Source of the DNA: Bin55 sp963664665
Lineage (GTDB): Bacteria; Pseudomonadota; Gammaproteobacteria; Pseudomonadales; Azotimanducaceae
DNA: 64,000 nt
Reading direction: 5' to 3'
Assembly: GCA_963664665.2 (NCBI GenBank)
Contig: CAXXMH010000004.1
Span: 372,001-436,000 of the forward strand
Below are positions 25,846-35,318 of this stretch, one piece after another (position 1 is the first letter of the stretch; every line of letters begins with the position of its first letter). A program made the position numbers and the translations under genes. The notes beneath the pieces were generated by a model. That model saw only the letters and a program-made list of their open reading frames with translations, was not told where the DNA came from and did not search any database.

Positions 25846-28659
25846 GTGGTCATACGAGGATTGAAAACGCTATTTGGCACATTTGTGACCTTAGCGACTC
25901 TAACCGTTGTCGTCATTTTGCTTTCAGGTTGCGCTGAGCAGTTAACGGCTGATCCTGAGAAATCGGACGAAGCCCCCGCCGCGATAGAGCAAGTCACATC
26001 GGTTGAAGGCATTACTGAGTATCGACTCGACAATGGTTTGCGCGTCTTGCTATTCCCGGATCCCAGCAAAGAACAGATCACGGTGAACATCACGTATCTG
26101 GTCGGATCGTTGCATGAAGGCTATGGCGAGACCGGGATGGCACATCTGCTCGAGCACCTTGTTTTTAAAGGTACGCCAAACCACCCAGATATTCCCGCGG
26201 AGCTCACAGAACGCGGTGCATCGCCAAACGGAACGACGTGGTACGACCGCACCAACTATTTCGAGACGTTTCCAGCGACCGAAGACAACCTACGATGGGC
26301 GTTAGATCTTGAGTCCGATCGTATGGTCAACTCGTTTATCGCGAAAGAGGATCTTGATTCGGAAATGTCAGTTGTCCGTAACGAATGGGAGCGTGGCGAA
26401 AACAGTCCCTTTAGTGTGCTCATGGACCGCATTCTTGCTACAGCGTTCATATGGCACAACTATGGCAAAACGACGATCGGGGCGCGAGCGGATATCGAGA
26501 ACGTGCCGATCGATCGCCTGAAGGCTTTTTATAGGAAGTACTACCAGCCGGATAACGCTGTATTGGTTGTCGCGGGTAACTTCGAAGAAGATGTTGCGCT
26601 AGACATGATTTCGGAGTTATTTGGTCGGATTCCGGCTCCGGACCGTAGTGGCGCGAATCAACTTTACCCAACATATACCGCTGAACCGGCACAAGACGGT
26701 GAACGAACGGTCACCTTACGTCGCGTGGGTGATACTCAGTACATTGCTGCGTCTTATCACATACCTGCAGGATCAGACCCACAATTCGCTGCTGTTGAGA
26801 TCCTGTCACACGTGCTGAGCAATGAGCCTTCAGGCCGGCTATACAAGAATCTGGTCGAGTCGAAGCTTGCTGCCACCGCCAGCTCATTCGCGTTCCAATT
26901 GCGAGAGCCTAGCGTACTACTCGCATATGCGGAAGTTCGAAAAGAGGGGAATCTGGATGTAACCGCAGACGCGCTTTTTTCAACCTTCGAAGAGCTTAAG
27001 CAGGACAAACCGCCGACTGAGGAGGAAGTGAATCGTGCTAAGAATGAATACCTGACCAGTATCGAATTAGCCTTCAACAACCCGCGCGGTATTGCACTGC
27101 AATTGAGCGAGTGGGCAGCGATGGGGGATTGGCGTCTACTGTTCTTGCATCGAGACAATCTAGAGAAAGTCACCCCTGCGGACGTACAGGCGGCAGCGAA
27201 CGCGTTCTTCCTTGAATCGAACCGTACCGTAGGTCGGTTCTATCCTGCCAAAGCGACGCCTCCCCGAGCGGAGATCGCGGCGGCGCCAGACATCGGGGAC
27301 CTTGTGGACGGCTACGTTGGCCGTGAAGCAATTTCCCAGGGTGAGAGTTTCGATCCTTCACCCGCTAACATCCAGGCGCGAACCACCGTAGCAACGCTTT
27401 CGAACGGCGTAAAGGTTGCGCTACTTCCCAAGGAGACGCGTGGCGACTCGGTGACAATCAGCATGAACTTTCCATTCGGGACCGCTGACCTGCTGACGGA
27501 CCAACACCACAATGCGAGTCTGGTCCATGCCATGTTGATGCGCGGAACAAAGCATCGCACGCGTCAGGAGATACAAGATGAACTTGATCGGCTAAAGACA
27601 CGCCTAACGATCGGTGGCTTGAATTGGAATGTGGCTGTTACGGCTTCGTCGGTCCGTGACCAGTTACCAGAGGCATTGAAGTTAATCACAGAAATTTTGC
27701 GAGAACCCGCATTTGACGAAGCCGAATTCGACTTGCTGATTGAAGAGTCACTAGCGTCAATTGAAGCGAACATGAGCGAGCCAGGTTATCGCGCCACTGA
27801 AGCGTACCAACGCTACCTTGTCAATGCTGTTTCCAAAGGGCATCCTTTCTATTTCTATACGGCAGAAGAGGACATACAAGCCCTCTCTAACGCCACGATT
27901 GAAGATGTTTCGCAGTTTTGGAAGGAGTTCTACAGTCCAGTTAATGGAGCGATTTCGGTCGTAGGTGACTTCGATAAGACTGCCGTGTTAGCCCTTCTCG
28001 AGGATTCGTTCGGTAACTGGGAAGCGACGACGCACTACCAACATATTCCGTATGAACACTACGTGCAGGATCCGGTTGAACTCGACATAGAAACTCCCGA
28101 CAAGTCCAATGCAACCATGTACGCGGCTCTAAATATGGGTGTACATCCGTCGCATGATGACTTTCCAGCATTTCGGGTCGGGATGGAGATACTCGGAGGG
28201 GGGTTCTTGAGCTCAAGATTGGCAACACGGATTCGTCAGGAAGACGGTCTCTCCTACGGGGTAGGTGCACGGTTACAGACACTAGAACCAGATCCAACCT
28301 CCCTGTTTCTCACCTATGCCATTTTCGCGCCAGAGAATAGAGACTTGGTAGTAAAAGCATTTCGTGAGGAGGTCGAGTTGTTGCTGAACGACGGCATCAC
28401 GGAAGACGAACTGACCGCTGCGATTAAAGGCTACCTCGACTATCAGCAGAACCTTCGCGCAAATGACACAAACGTGGCATACCAACTACAGGCTAATTTG
28501 CGTTGGAATCGGACGATGGATTTCACTGCGAATATTGAGGAAGCGATAGCACAATTAACTCCCGATATGGTTCAAGACGCACTACGAAGACACTTGTTGC
28601 CTGAGAGCATTGCTATCTTTCGAGCCGGCGACTTTGCAAACAATCCCGTGGTGCAATGA
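25846..28659 (+). CDS. M16-family zinc metallopeptidase, lipoprotein
   Basis: The start is taken as GTG 25846 (937 residues); the frame opens at TTG 25813. From the GTG the N-terminus is a lipoprotein signal: VIRGLKTLFGTF, a hydrophobic core, then lipobox LLSGC (Cys about 29). The inverted zinc motif HLLEH (about residues 101-105) and a downstream Glu in MSVVRNEWERGE form the first, catalytic M16 half. A second M16-like half (about 510-930, from ATLSNGVKVALLPKETRG) lacks HxxEH, as usual. Length and layout match two-domain periplasmic M16 peptidases of the pitrilysin/PqqL group that degrade peptides. It reads divergently from metR across two MetR boxes. The substrate is unknown. Confidence 0.9.
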   Translation: MVIRGLKTLFGTFVTLATLTVVVILLSGCAEQLTADPEKSDEAPAAIEQVTSVEGITEYRLDNGLRVLLFPDPSKEQITVNITYLVGSLHEGYGETGMAHLLEHLVFKGTPNHPDIPAELTERGASPNGTTWYDRTNYFETFPATEDNLRWALDLESDRMVNSFIAKEDLDSEMSVVRNEWERGENSPFSVLMDRILATAFIWHNYGKTTIGARADIENVPIDRLKAFYRKYYQPDNAVLVVAGNFEEDVALDMISELFGRIPAPDRSGANQLYPTYTAEPAQDGERTVTLRRVGDTQYIAASYHIPAGSDPQFAAVEILSHVLSNEPSGRLYKNLVESKLAATASSFAFQLREPSVLLAYAEVRKEGNLDVTADALFSTFEELKQDKPPTEEEVNRAKNEYLTSIELAFNNPRGIALQLSEWAAMGDWRLLFLHRDNLEKVTPADVQAAANAFFLESNRTVGRFYPAKATPPRAEIAAAPDIGDLVDGYVGREAISQGESFDPSPANIQARTTVATLSNGVKVALLPKETRGDSVTISMNFPFGTADLLTDQHHNASLVHAMLMRGTKHRTRQEIQDELDRLKTRLTIGGLNWNVAVTASSVRDQLPEALKLITEILREPAFDEAEFDLLIEESLASIEANMSEPGYRATEAYQRYLVNAVSKGHPFYFYTAEEDIQALSNATIEDVSQFWKEFYSPVNGAISVVGDFDKTAVLALLEDSFGNWEATTHYQHIPYEHYVQDPVELDIETPDKSNATMYAALNMGVHPSHDDFPAFRVGMEILGGGFLSSRLATRIRQEDGLSYGVGARLQTLEPDPTSLFLTYAIFAPENRDLVVKAFREEVELLLNDGITEDELTAAIKGYLDYQQNLRANDTNVAYQLQANLRWNRTMDFTANIEEAIAQLTPDMVQDALRRHLLPESIAIFRAGDFANNPVVQ

Positions 28660-28743
28660 GTCACATGGCTTTAGGTCACCTATACGCCGTCAAACATCAG
28701 TAGTGTAGTAGTCGGATCAGAGCATAAGAGAGGCGAACGAACC

Positions 28744-29016
28744 GTGGCGAGAGACGATCTATTTGTAGCGATCAAGAATTCCGTCGTACGCATCAGGAAG
28801 TCAGATGGCACAGAAGTATGGCGAACGAATCTGCCCAGACGAGCTTCGCAACTAGTGACGCTTGCGGTAGAACCCGACGCACTGTATGCGAGTGCAGGTG
28901 GAGAGGTATACCGCATGGACCCCGATACGGGTTCGATCCTTTGGACGAATGAGTTACCCAAGCTCGGACGTGGCACCGTCCTAATTGCGGCCACGCCTGA
29001 CTCGAGCAAGACTTGA
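28744..29016 (+). CDS. Small PQQ-type beta-propeller protein, first of a tandem pair
   Basis: A protein of 90 residues from GTG 28744. It contains two PQQ-like propeller repeats: VVRIRKSDGTEVWRTNLPR and VYRMDPDTGSILWTNELPK, each ending in the W-x-n pattern of BamB/PQQ-dehydrogenase blades. No signal peptide. A full propeller needs seven or eight blades, so this protein must oligomerise or be a remnant. It aligns along nearly its whole length with the next gene and overlaps it by one base (TGATG), so they are translationally coupled. Function unknown. Confidence 0.72.
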   Translation: MARDDLFVAIKNSVVRIRKSDGTEVWRTNLPRRASQLVTLAVEPDALYASAGGEVYRMDPDTGSILWTNELPKLGRGTVLIAATPDSSKT

Positions 29017-29366
29017 TGCGTTTCACTGACGTGATCCTTGTTGGCGTCAAGGGACACGTCGTGTGTATTCGCAAGTCAGATGGATATGAACTGTGGCGTA
29101 CGCACCTTCGAGGCTCAGGTATCACGAGCATATGTCGCGACGAGGATACGGCATTCGCCGCGACCAAAGGTCACGTGTACGCACTGAACATGAACGACGG
29201 TGCGATACGTTGGGTGAATAGCTTGCCGAGACTCGGCTACGGATCGTGCAGTTTGGGTACCCCGAATCAAGGTGCTCTTGCTGCGCTACAGATCATCGTA
29301 CAACAGCAAGCCGCGATGGTCGCAGCTATTACGGCTAGTTCGGCGGCTGCTGCTGGTTCAAGCTGA
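29016..29366 (+). CDS. Small PQQ-type beta-propeller protein, second of a tandem pair
   Basis: A protein of 116 residues from ATG 29016. Two PQQ-like repeats (VVCIRKSDGYELWRTHLRG, VYALNMNDGAIRWVNSLPR) line up with those of the preceding gene, showing a tandem duplication. The extra C-terminus is Gln/Ala-rich low complexity (IIVQQQAAMVAAITASSAAA), possibly a flexible or coiled-coil tail. No signal peptide. Both genes read in the same direction as the M16 peptidase 85 bp upstream. Role unknown. Confidence 0.72.
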   Translation: MRFTDVILVGVKGHVVCIRKSDGYELWRTHLRGSGITSICRDEDTAFAATKGHVYALNMNDGAIRWVNSLPRLGYGSCSLGTPNQGALAALQIIVQQQAAMVAAITASSAAAAGSS

Positions 29367-29368
29367 CG

Positions 29369-29410
29369 ATTCGCGGAACCCTACTTACGACGCGCTCTAA
29401 TTCCGCGATT
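29369..29410. terminator. Inverted repeat between convergent genes, possible terminator
   Basis: Arms ATTCGCGGAA (29369-29378) and TTCCGCGATT (29401-29410) pair at 9 of 10 bases across a 22-base loop, between the convergent PQQ-like gene and the phosphoesterase. There is no T-run, so intrinsic termination is uncertain. Confidence 0.3.
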
Positions 29411-29431
29411 GACTCTCAGGTCTTTGGCGAG

Positions 29432-30181
29432 TCATAAATAACCTTTCTTTGAATAACTCAGCCAAGGTTCAGTTGCGCCGATCGAATAGCCGGTTAGGAC
29501 CTGTTGTTTGAACCAATCGCGAAATTCGGCGAATTGGTGAAGCGTGGGAATTCGATCGCATGCATCAAGCCACGGTGTTGGATCGTATGCGACTTGATGG
29601 TGACTGAATTCGCCATCAATTAGTAATCCGTAGCAAGCGAGGACATGTCCGCACCGATTTTGACCGATGCTGCCTGGGTTGATGAACTCCTGATTGCCAA
29701 TTCGACACCTAAACTGGACGTGCGAGTGCCCGAACAAAACATCAGATGCGTTGTTCCCGTATTTAAAGGCATCGAAATAACGATCCGGGCTGTCTGGTAG
29801 GACGTGGCGCACCTCTTTGTTCTCGTCCCCGTGCGCAAGCACGAAGGTGCGACCATCTAGCTCATACTCGCCCGGTGAGTTGAATTTTTTTAGGAGTTCG
29901 TATCCAGATTCGTGAAATACTTCGTAAATCCAATCCATCAGCGCTTTGTGTCCGCCTGGCCAATTTGCGGTAGACTCGGGATGGAGCATCGAACGTTCGT
30001 GATTGCCTTGTATGAACACACCTCTCAGCGCCGAGAGCAGTTCGATCGTTTCATTGGGCTGGGGTCCAGGCGACACGGCGTCGCCTAAAAACACGACTGA
30101 GTCGAAATCTCGTTCCTTCTGCAGGACTGCGTTTAGCGCAGTCGCGTTGCCATGGACATCGGCAAACACAAGATATTTCAT
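29432..30181 (-). CDS. Calcineurin-like metallophosphoesterase
   Basis: A protein of 249 residues. All metal-binding motifs are seen in order: FADVHGN (residues 7-13), FLGDAVSPGP (about 32-41), QGNHERS (about 58-64), LAHGDE (about 115-120), FGHSHVQF (about 150-157) and INPGSIGQNR. This is the YfcE/MJ0936-like group of cytoplasmic phosphodiesterases that use two metal ions. The physiological substrate is not evident. It stands alone between convergent and divergent neighbours. Confidence 0.87.
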   Translation of the reverse strand: MKYLVFADVHGNATALNAVLQKERDFDSVVFLGDAVSPGPQPNETIELLSALRGVFIQGNHERSMLHPESTANWPGGHKALMDWIYEVFHESGYELLKKFNSPGEYELDGRTFVLAHGDENKEVRHVLPDSPDRYFDAFKYGNNASDVLFGHSHVQFRCRIGNQEFINPGSIGQNRCGHVLACYGLLIDGEFSHHQVAYDPTPWLDACDRIPTLHQFAEFRDWFKQQVLTGYSIGATEPWLSYSKKGYL

Positions 30182-30365
30182 ATTGGTCCTAAACTGCGAA
30201 GGATCAACGACGACTCCGCTAGGCGCGCGTCTAACGCCAATTGAACAGCCACGGAACCACTAAATTCGTCGATCTGAATAGACACTCGAACCGTTAATTG
30301 TCACACCTTCCAGAACTTAAAATCGCTGCCCGCGATAGTACCGCCGTTTTCATCAGGTTAACTAA

Positions 30366-33224
30366 TTGTCAGATTTCATTGAGCCGTTCTTAACGACCAA
30401 CGACGACCTCGAACTGCTTGGCGGTAAAGGTAGATCGCTTACGAATCTCGTAAACCATGGCTTCCATGTACCCACGGGATTTCATGTCACAACAAACGCA
30501 TACAAGCAATTCGTTGTGAATAACGATCTACAGGCACAGATTCTGGCAGCTGCAAAACCGACACTCGTCAACGGTCAAGCATCGTTTGAGCGCGCCTCTA
30601 GTGAGATTCAAGGAATGTTCGATGAAGCGAGTGTTTCGTCCGAACTTCACGCGGAAATTGTTGCAGCATATGCGGGTTTCACCCAGACCGAACCGGCTGT
30701 TGCAGTACGTTCGTCTGCAAATGCGGAAGATCTGCCGGATCTATCGTTCGCGGGACAGCAGGAGACCTATCTCAACATCCGTGGCTCGGATGAGGTCGTT
30801 GCGGCGGTAAAGCGTTGCTGGGCATCGCTATGGACGCCACAAGCCCTGAACTATCGCCATCAGAACGGCATCGCGCAGGACTCCGTCGCTATGTCGGTGG
30901 TGGTGCAGCTGCTCATTCCTGCAGACGTTGCCGGCATTCTCTTCACAGCAAATCCCGCAACAGGTGAACGATCAGAAATGGTCGTAAATGCGAGCTACGG
31001 ACTCGGAGAAGCCGTCGTTAGTGGTCAGATAACGCCTGATACCTTCATCGTCAATACCCCAGATGGCTCTGTCAAGGAATCGATGATTGGCACCAAGGAG
31101 CTACAGACTGATGCAACAGATGGACAGGGAACGGCAAATCGAAAGGTCTCAAGCGAACTTCAGTCGGTTTCTGCGCTGACGGATGAGCAGGTGCGCGAGC
31201 TTTGGGCGGTCGCAACAAAAGTCGTTGCGTTGTATGAAAACGTTCCACAGGACATCGAATGGGCTATCTGTGGCGACGAAATCCATCTGCTTCAATCTCG
31301 ACCAATCACCAACCTACCGGTGCAACCGATTGACATCGAGTGGGAAGTTCCAAAACCGGCTACGTACGTCTCTAGACGGCAGATCGTCGAAAACATGCCC
31401 GACCCGATCAGCCCGTTATTTGAGGAGTTGTATCTAACTGAGGGACTTGAGTCTACTCGGAAAGAAAAGAGCCTCATGGTAGGTGGGGGTCCGATGTTCA
31501 TTGCTGTGAACGGTTATGCATATCAGCGCTTCGACTTTCAGATCGTGCACGACCAAGCCCGCGAGAAAGGACTGTTGCCTATTGGTGACGCAGATATTGA
31601 TCTAGCAGAACTCGCTGCGGAAAAGCAGCAGGCTGCGAGTAAGCAGAAAGGCGCGAAAGACGAATCTCAAATCGAACGTATGTTGCGGGAATCGCGAGTG
31701 CGAGATCGTGAAGTGCGGGAACGTGATCTGAAAATGTTTCGAGACGAGCTATCGACCGAAGATCAGCAAGCGTTCGATATGTGGTATGAATCGGAAGCAT
31801 CGGACGATCTTGCCGTTCGAGTCAGTCTGCCCGAAAGTAAGAACCCGACGTACGTTGCCTTCAACCACAGCGAATGGAATGATCGCCAGCTTGGCGAGTG
31901 GTTCAAAGTTACACGGCCTCGCCTGCAAGGAATACGGGAGAAGTGGTCAAAGATCGAGCCTAAGTCGGCGAGCGACGCGGAGCTGCTCGATGGGATCCGT
32001 GAAATGGCTATCGAGGAAGGCTATTACTGGTCCAGCAATTCCAGCCACACATTCGGTGTCGCAAAATCTACGGACGATCAACTACAGTGCTTCTTACGCG
32101 AAACGCTCCCCGACCAACACTTCATCAGCGGTCAATTCCTCTCTGGAATTGAGTCCAAAGCTATGCAAGCGAATGCGGCACTCTTTGAAATCTCGAATAA
32201 GGTTCGCGATAGCGACGAATTGGCATTTTTAGTTCAGGTGACTCCTGTGCGATTCTTACGAGATCGACTACGCGCACGAGAAGATGCCGCACCGTTGAAT
32301 CAATTGATCGACGACTACCTTGAAACCTATGGCCATCAAGGCTACAGCATGGATTTTGTCGAACGGACGCAGGAGGAAGACCCGGCAGCCATGATGACAA
32401 CATTAAAAGCCATGGTCGCTGATCCGAACTATCACCCGCGCAATCAAGAATTGCGTACGCAAAAGATTCGGGAGGAGAAATTCGAGGAGATTAGCCAACT
32501 CCTAAATGGTCTTGAATACTGGCAGTTCCGATTTCGCCTTTGGTTAGCACGCAAATATCACTACATCCGTGAAGAAGTGGCGTTCATGTTTGGCTACACA
32601 TGGGGCGTGTTGCGACCGATGGCACATGAATTGGGCCAACGCTTGGTGAATGTCGGAACGCTCCGCGATCCGGATGACTTGTTTTTCCTTCGATCCGACG
32701 AATTGCGAAAGGCGATCGAGCAACGCTCAAATGGTGTTGCAGCGACCAAATTAGGTACCCTCGCAGCTGAACGAAGGGAACTCCGTGAAGCTCGCAAGCG
32801 GCATCATCCGCCTGGGACGCTACCTCTTGAGGCGAGCCAGATTGACGGCATTGCATTCAAGGAAACGCAAATCAAGAATGAAGCGGATGATGACACCATG
32901 CGAGGATTCCCGGTCAGCCCGGGTCGAGTCACGGCTCCAGCCTCGGTTATCACCAGTTCGGCTGATTTCGAGAAGATGGCCCCGGGATCGATTTTGGTCA
33001 GTCCATTGACTACCCCCGCGTGGACGCAACTCTTCGCTCATGCTGTGGGACTCGTTACTGACGTGGGTAGCATCCTGGCACATGGCTCTATAGTTGCCCG
33101 AGAATACGGAATTCCGGCAGTCCTAGGCGTCGGCGACGGCACCAAGCGGATCAAACACGGACAGATGATCAGCATCGATGGCGACCAGGGGATCGTCGCG
33201 ATACACGACGAACAGAGCCTTTGA
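30366..33224 (+). CDS. PEP-synthase-like / rifampicin-phosphotransferase-like enzyme
   Basis: A protein of 952 residues from TTG 30366. N-terminal ATP-grasp PEP/pyruvate-binding domain (about 1-320): LLGGKGRSLTNLVNHGFHVP, VRSSANAEDLPDLSFAGQQ, WASLWTPQALNYR and a closing IHLLQSRPIT. The middle part (about 330-840) resembles the substrate domain of rifampicin phosphotransferases more than PEP synthase. The C-terminal swivelling domain (about 855-950) has FPVSPGRV and the phospho-acceptor His in SILAHGSIVAREYGIPAV (about 903). PEP synthase's TIM-barrel PEP domain is absent. The enzyme would pass a phosphate from ATP through this His to an acceptor. Whether that is an antibiotic or a metabolite is unknown. 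It is monocistronic and convergent with the exporter pair. Confidence 0.82.
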   Translation: MSDFIEPFLTTNDDLELLGGKGRSLTNLVNHGFHVPTGFHVTTNAYKQFVVNNDLQAQILAAAKPTLVNGQASFERASSEIQGMFDEASVSSELHAEIVAAYAGFTQTEPAVAVRSSANAEDLPDLSFAGQQETYLNIRGSDEVVAAVKRCWASLWTPQALNYRHQNGIAQDSVAMSVVVQLLIPADVAGILFTANPATGERSEMVVNASYGLGEAVVSGQITPDTFIVNTPDGSVKESMIGTKELQTDATDGQGTANRKVSSELQSVSALTDEQVRELWAVATKVVALYENVPQDIEWAICGDEIHLLQSRPITNLPVQPIDIEWEVPKPATYVSRRQIVENMPDPISPLFEELYLTEGLESTRKEKSLMVGGGPMFIAVNGYAYQRFDFQIVHDQAREKGLLPIGDADIDLAELAAEKQQAASKQKGAKDESQIERMLRESRVRDREVRERDLKMFRDELSTEDQQAFDMWYESEASDDLAVRVSLPESKNPTYVAFNHSEWNDRQLGEWFKVTRPRLQGIREKWSKIEPKSASDAELLDGIREMAIEEGYYWSSNSSHTFGVAKSTDDQLQCFLRETLPDQHFISGQFLSGIESKAMQANAALFEISNKVRDSDELAFLVQVTPVRFLRDRLRAREDAAPLNQLIDDYLETYGHQGYSMDFVERTQEEDPAAMMTTLKAMVADPNYHPRNQELRTQKIREEKFEEISQLLNGLEYWQFRFRLWLARKYHYIREEVAFMFGYTWGVLRPMAHELGQRLVNVGTLRDPDDLFFLRSDELRKAIEQRSNGVAATKLGTLAAERRELREARKRHHPPGTLPLEASQIDGIAFKETQIKNEADDDTMRGFPVSPGRVTAPASVITSSADFEKMAPGSILVSPLTTPAWTQLFAHAVGLVTDVGSILAHGSIVAREYGIPAVLGVGDGTKRIKHGQMISIDGDQGIVAIHDEQSL

Positions 33225-33241
33225 TTGGTTGGGGATCGTTA

Positions 33242-33254
33242 GTCGCTTAGCGAC
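33242..33254. terminator. Short hairpin between convergent genes
   Basis: GTCGC-TTA-GCGAC forms a 5-bp stem with a 3-base loop between the convergent phosphotransferase-like gene and the exporter gene. It has no T-run, so termination is a weak inference. Confidence 0.25.
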
Positions 33255-33276
33255 GAGACGTTGACGACAATCTAGA

Positions 33277-35313
33277 TCAGCTGGCTACGCTTTGTAGATT
33301 CACGTACTCTCGGTAGGCGCTAGTCTCGCGCGCCATTAGCTCTTCATGTGTGCCGGTCTCTTGAATTTCGCCGTCCTCAATGAACACGATTAGGTCGGCT
33401 TGCCGAATCGTCGACAACCTGTGCGCAATCACGACAACGAGTCGGTTGTCCGATGCCTGGTGCAGCGATCTAAGAAGTGTTTGTTCGGTTTGAGGATCGA
33501 GTGCTGCGGTTGGTTCATCCAATATCAAAATGCTCGTATTTCGAATCAAACCGCGAGCGATCGACATTCGTTGTTGTTGACCCACCGACAACGTGTCGCC
33601 ACCACGTCCTAGATGCGTGTCCAGTCCGTTCGGAAGTTCGTTTATGAAGTCCGTGCACCCCGCCATTTCAAGTGCGTCAAACATGTCTTGTTCTGTCGCT
33701 TCTGGATTTGCAAGAAGCAGGTTGTGTCGAATTGTCGCGGATACGAACGTATGTTCCTGCAGTACGTACGAGACATGTCGGCGAATGCTCGCCAAACTCA
33801 GCTCGCGCGTGTCGCGCTCATCGAATAGCACTTGGCCGCTTGTTGGCTGCAGTAATGAGGGGACTAGGTAGGCAAGCGTAGTCTTGCCCGATCCGGTTGG
33901 TCCAACGATCGCGACGAGATCACCGATCTTAAGGTTGAGACTAATGTTCTTCAGCGCTTCAGTGCCGTTTGGGTACTCGAAGCTCACTTCTTTGAAGGTA
34001 ACGCCTCGATCGATCGTTTGGCATATATCACCGTCCGTGCGATCTTCTTCGGACTCGAAATCCATGAAGAAGAACACGCGCCGTACTGCCGCAATGACGT
34101 CCTGGATTTTGATCCAGTACGAACCGAGGTAGGTCGCTGGTATCGCGATACTCCAGAAAACACCGACAAGCACTGCGAAGTCTCCCGGTGACATGACGTT
34201 ATCGATGACGTTATTGCTCACCAATATCGTTACATAGATGCCTGCGATGCCCGAAATAACCGCAAAAATAGCTGAAACCGCGATTACGACCGCAATGTAA
34301 TACCGCTCTCGAAGAAACGATTGCTCACTCCGGTCCGCAAATCGACTTGACTGTTGACTGGACACATCCAAACTTTGAACGGCGGCAACATTTGACACAG
34401 ACTCTTCTATTGCATTTGCGGTGGCAGATCCAGCAGCTCGCTTGTTTTGGCTTGTGCGACGGATGGCGCCTGAGAACGGAAATGTGATGAGGAATGCAGC
34501 GGGTACCGTCGCCCAGGCGACCCAGATGAGTTCAGGTGATACGTCGCCGTACGAGTACTGCAATATGTAGAGATTGATTCCAGCATTGAGCACCATGAAG
34601 AATGGCACGATGGTCAATTGATGGAATAAATCGGGTGCCATTGGCACGTCGTACATCACGCGGTAGATGCTGTCACCTATACGTTGATCATCAAGAACGA
34701 CCATTGGCAAGCGACTAATCCGCTCAAAAAGTCGTTTACGCAGACGATTAGCCAAGCGTTGGGTGAGTCGAACGCCAACCATAAATGCGGCTAGTCCCAG
34801 CAGACCACTTCCTGACGAATATGACGCGCTTATCTGATTTTCGGCTTGTGTGGCAGCGTCTTGTCCTTCGTGCAGACCGGCGCCAAGTCCGCCGGTACGC
34901 ATGCCGACAAGGAACATGCCAAAGATGTAGATGATCGCGACCGAAAGCATGATTTGTAATGGGTCTTGATCCTGGACAATCGTGAGAACCGGTTGCATGA
35001 AGGGTGGGTACGCGATTTCGGTTGTGTTGAACGGCCGCTGCTGCAGTACGTTATCGATGACGATCTTGCCTAACCATGGCAGGTACAGACCAGGAATGAG
35101 CAACCCCAACTCGAGCACCATTTTGATGCCGAACAGTCCTTTTACGGACGAGATTTGGCGTATCGATCGGCCGACGACCTGAAGCGCTTCAAGGGTATTC
35201 AAATCTGATCGAGTGTCGATGCGATCGTCGAATCGATTCAGACCAATAATCTCTCGAACGATGTTTGGTCGTCCTTTTTCGGCCGTTTCGTCCGGTAGGT
35301 TCGATTCCGTCAT
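33277..35313 (-). CDS. ABC exporter half-transporter, A-type
   Basis: A protein of 678 residues. N-terminal soluble stretch, then the exporter membrane domain with the A-type loop motif HEGQDAATQAENQIS and core DDQRIGDSIYRVMYDVP. ATPase domain: Walker A GPTGSGKTT (about 469), signature LSVGQQQR (about 574), Walker B ILILDEPTAALD (about 593), IAHR. It starts 5 bp after the stop of the B-type half and is its evident heterodimer partner. It shares all diagnostic motifs with the A-type halves at 1-1866 and 18409-20418. Substrate unknown. Confidence 0.93.
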   Translation of the reverse strand: MTESNLPDETAEKGRPNIVREIIGLNRFDDRIDTRSDLNTLEALQVVGRSIRQISSVKGLFGIKMVLELGLLIPGLYLPWLGKIVIDNVLQQRPFNTTEIAYPPFMQPVLTIVQDQDPLQIMLSVAIIYIFGMFLVGMRTGGLGAGLHEGQDAATQAENQISASYSSGSGLLGLAAFMVGVRLTQRLANRLRKRLFERISRLPMVVLDDQRIGDSIYRVMYDVPMAPDLFHQLTIVPFFMVLNAGINLYILQYSYGDVSPELIWVAWATVPAAFLITFPFSGAIRRTSQNKRAAGSATANAIEESVSNVAAVQSLDVSSQQSSRFADRSEQSFLRERYYIAVVIAVSAIFAVISGIAGIYVTILVSNNVIDNVMSPGDFAVLVGVFWSIAIPATYLGSYWIKIQDVIAAVRRVFFFMDFESEEDRTDGDICQTIDRGVTFKEVSFEYPNGTEALKNISLNLKIGDLVAIVGPTGSGKTTLAYLVPSLLQPTSGQVLFDERDTRELSLASIRRHVSYVLQEHTFVSATIRHNLLLANPEATEQDMFDALEMAGCTDFINELPNGLDTHLGRGGDTLSVGQQQRMSIARGLIRNTSILILDEPTAALDPQTEQTLLRSLHQASDNRLVVVIAHRLSTIRQADLIVFIEDGEIQETGTHEELMARETSAYREYVNLQSVAS

Positions 35314-35318
35314 GTGCG

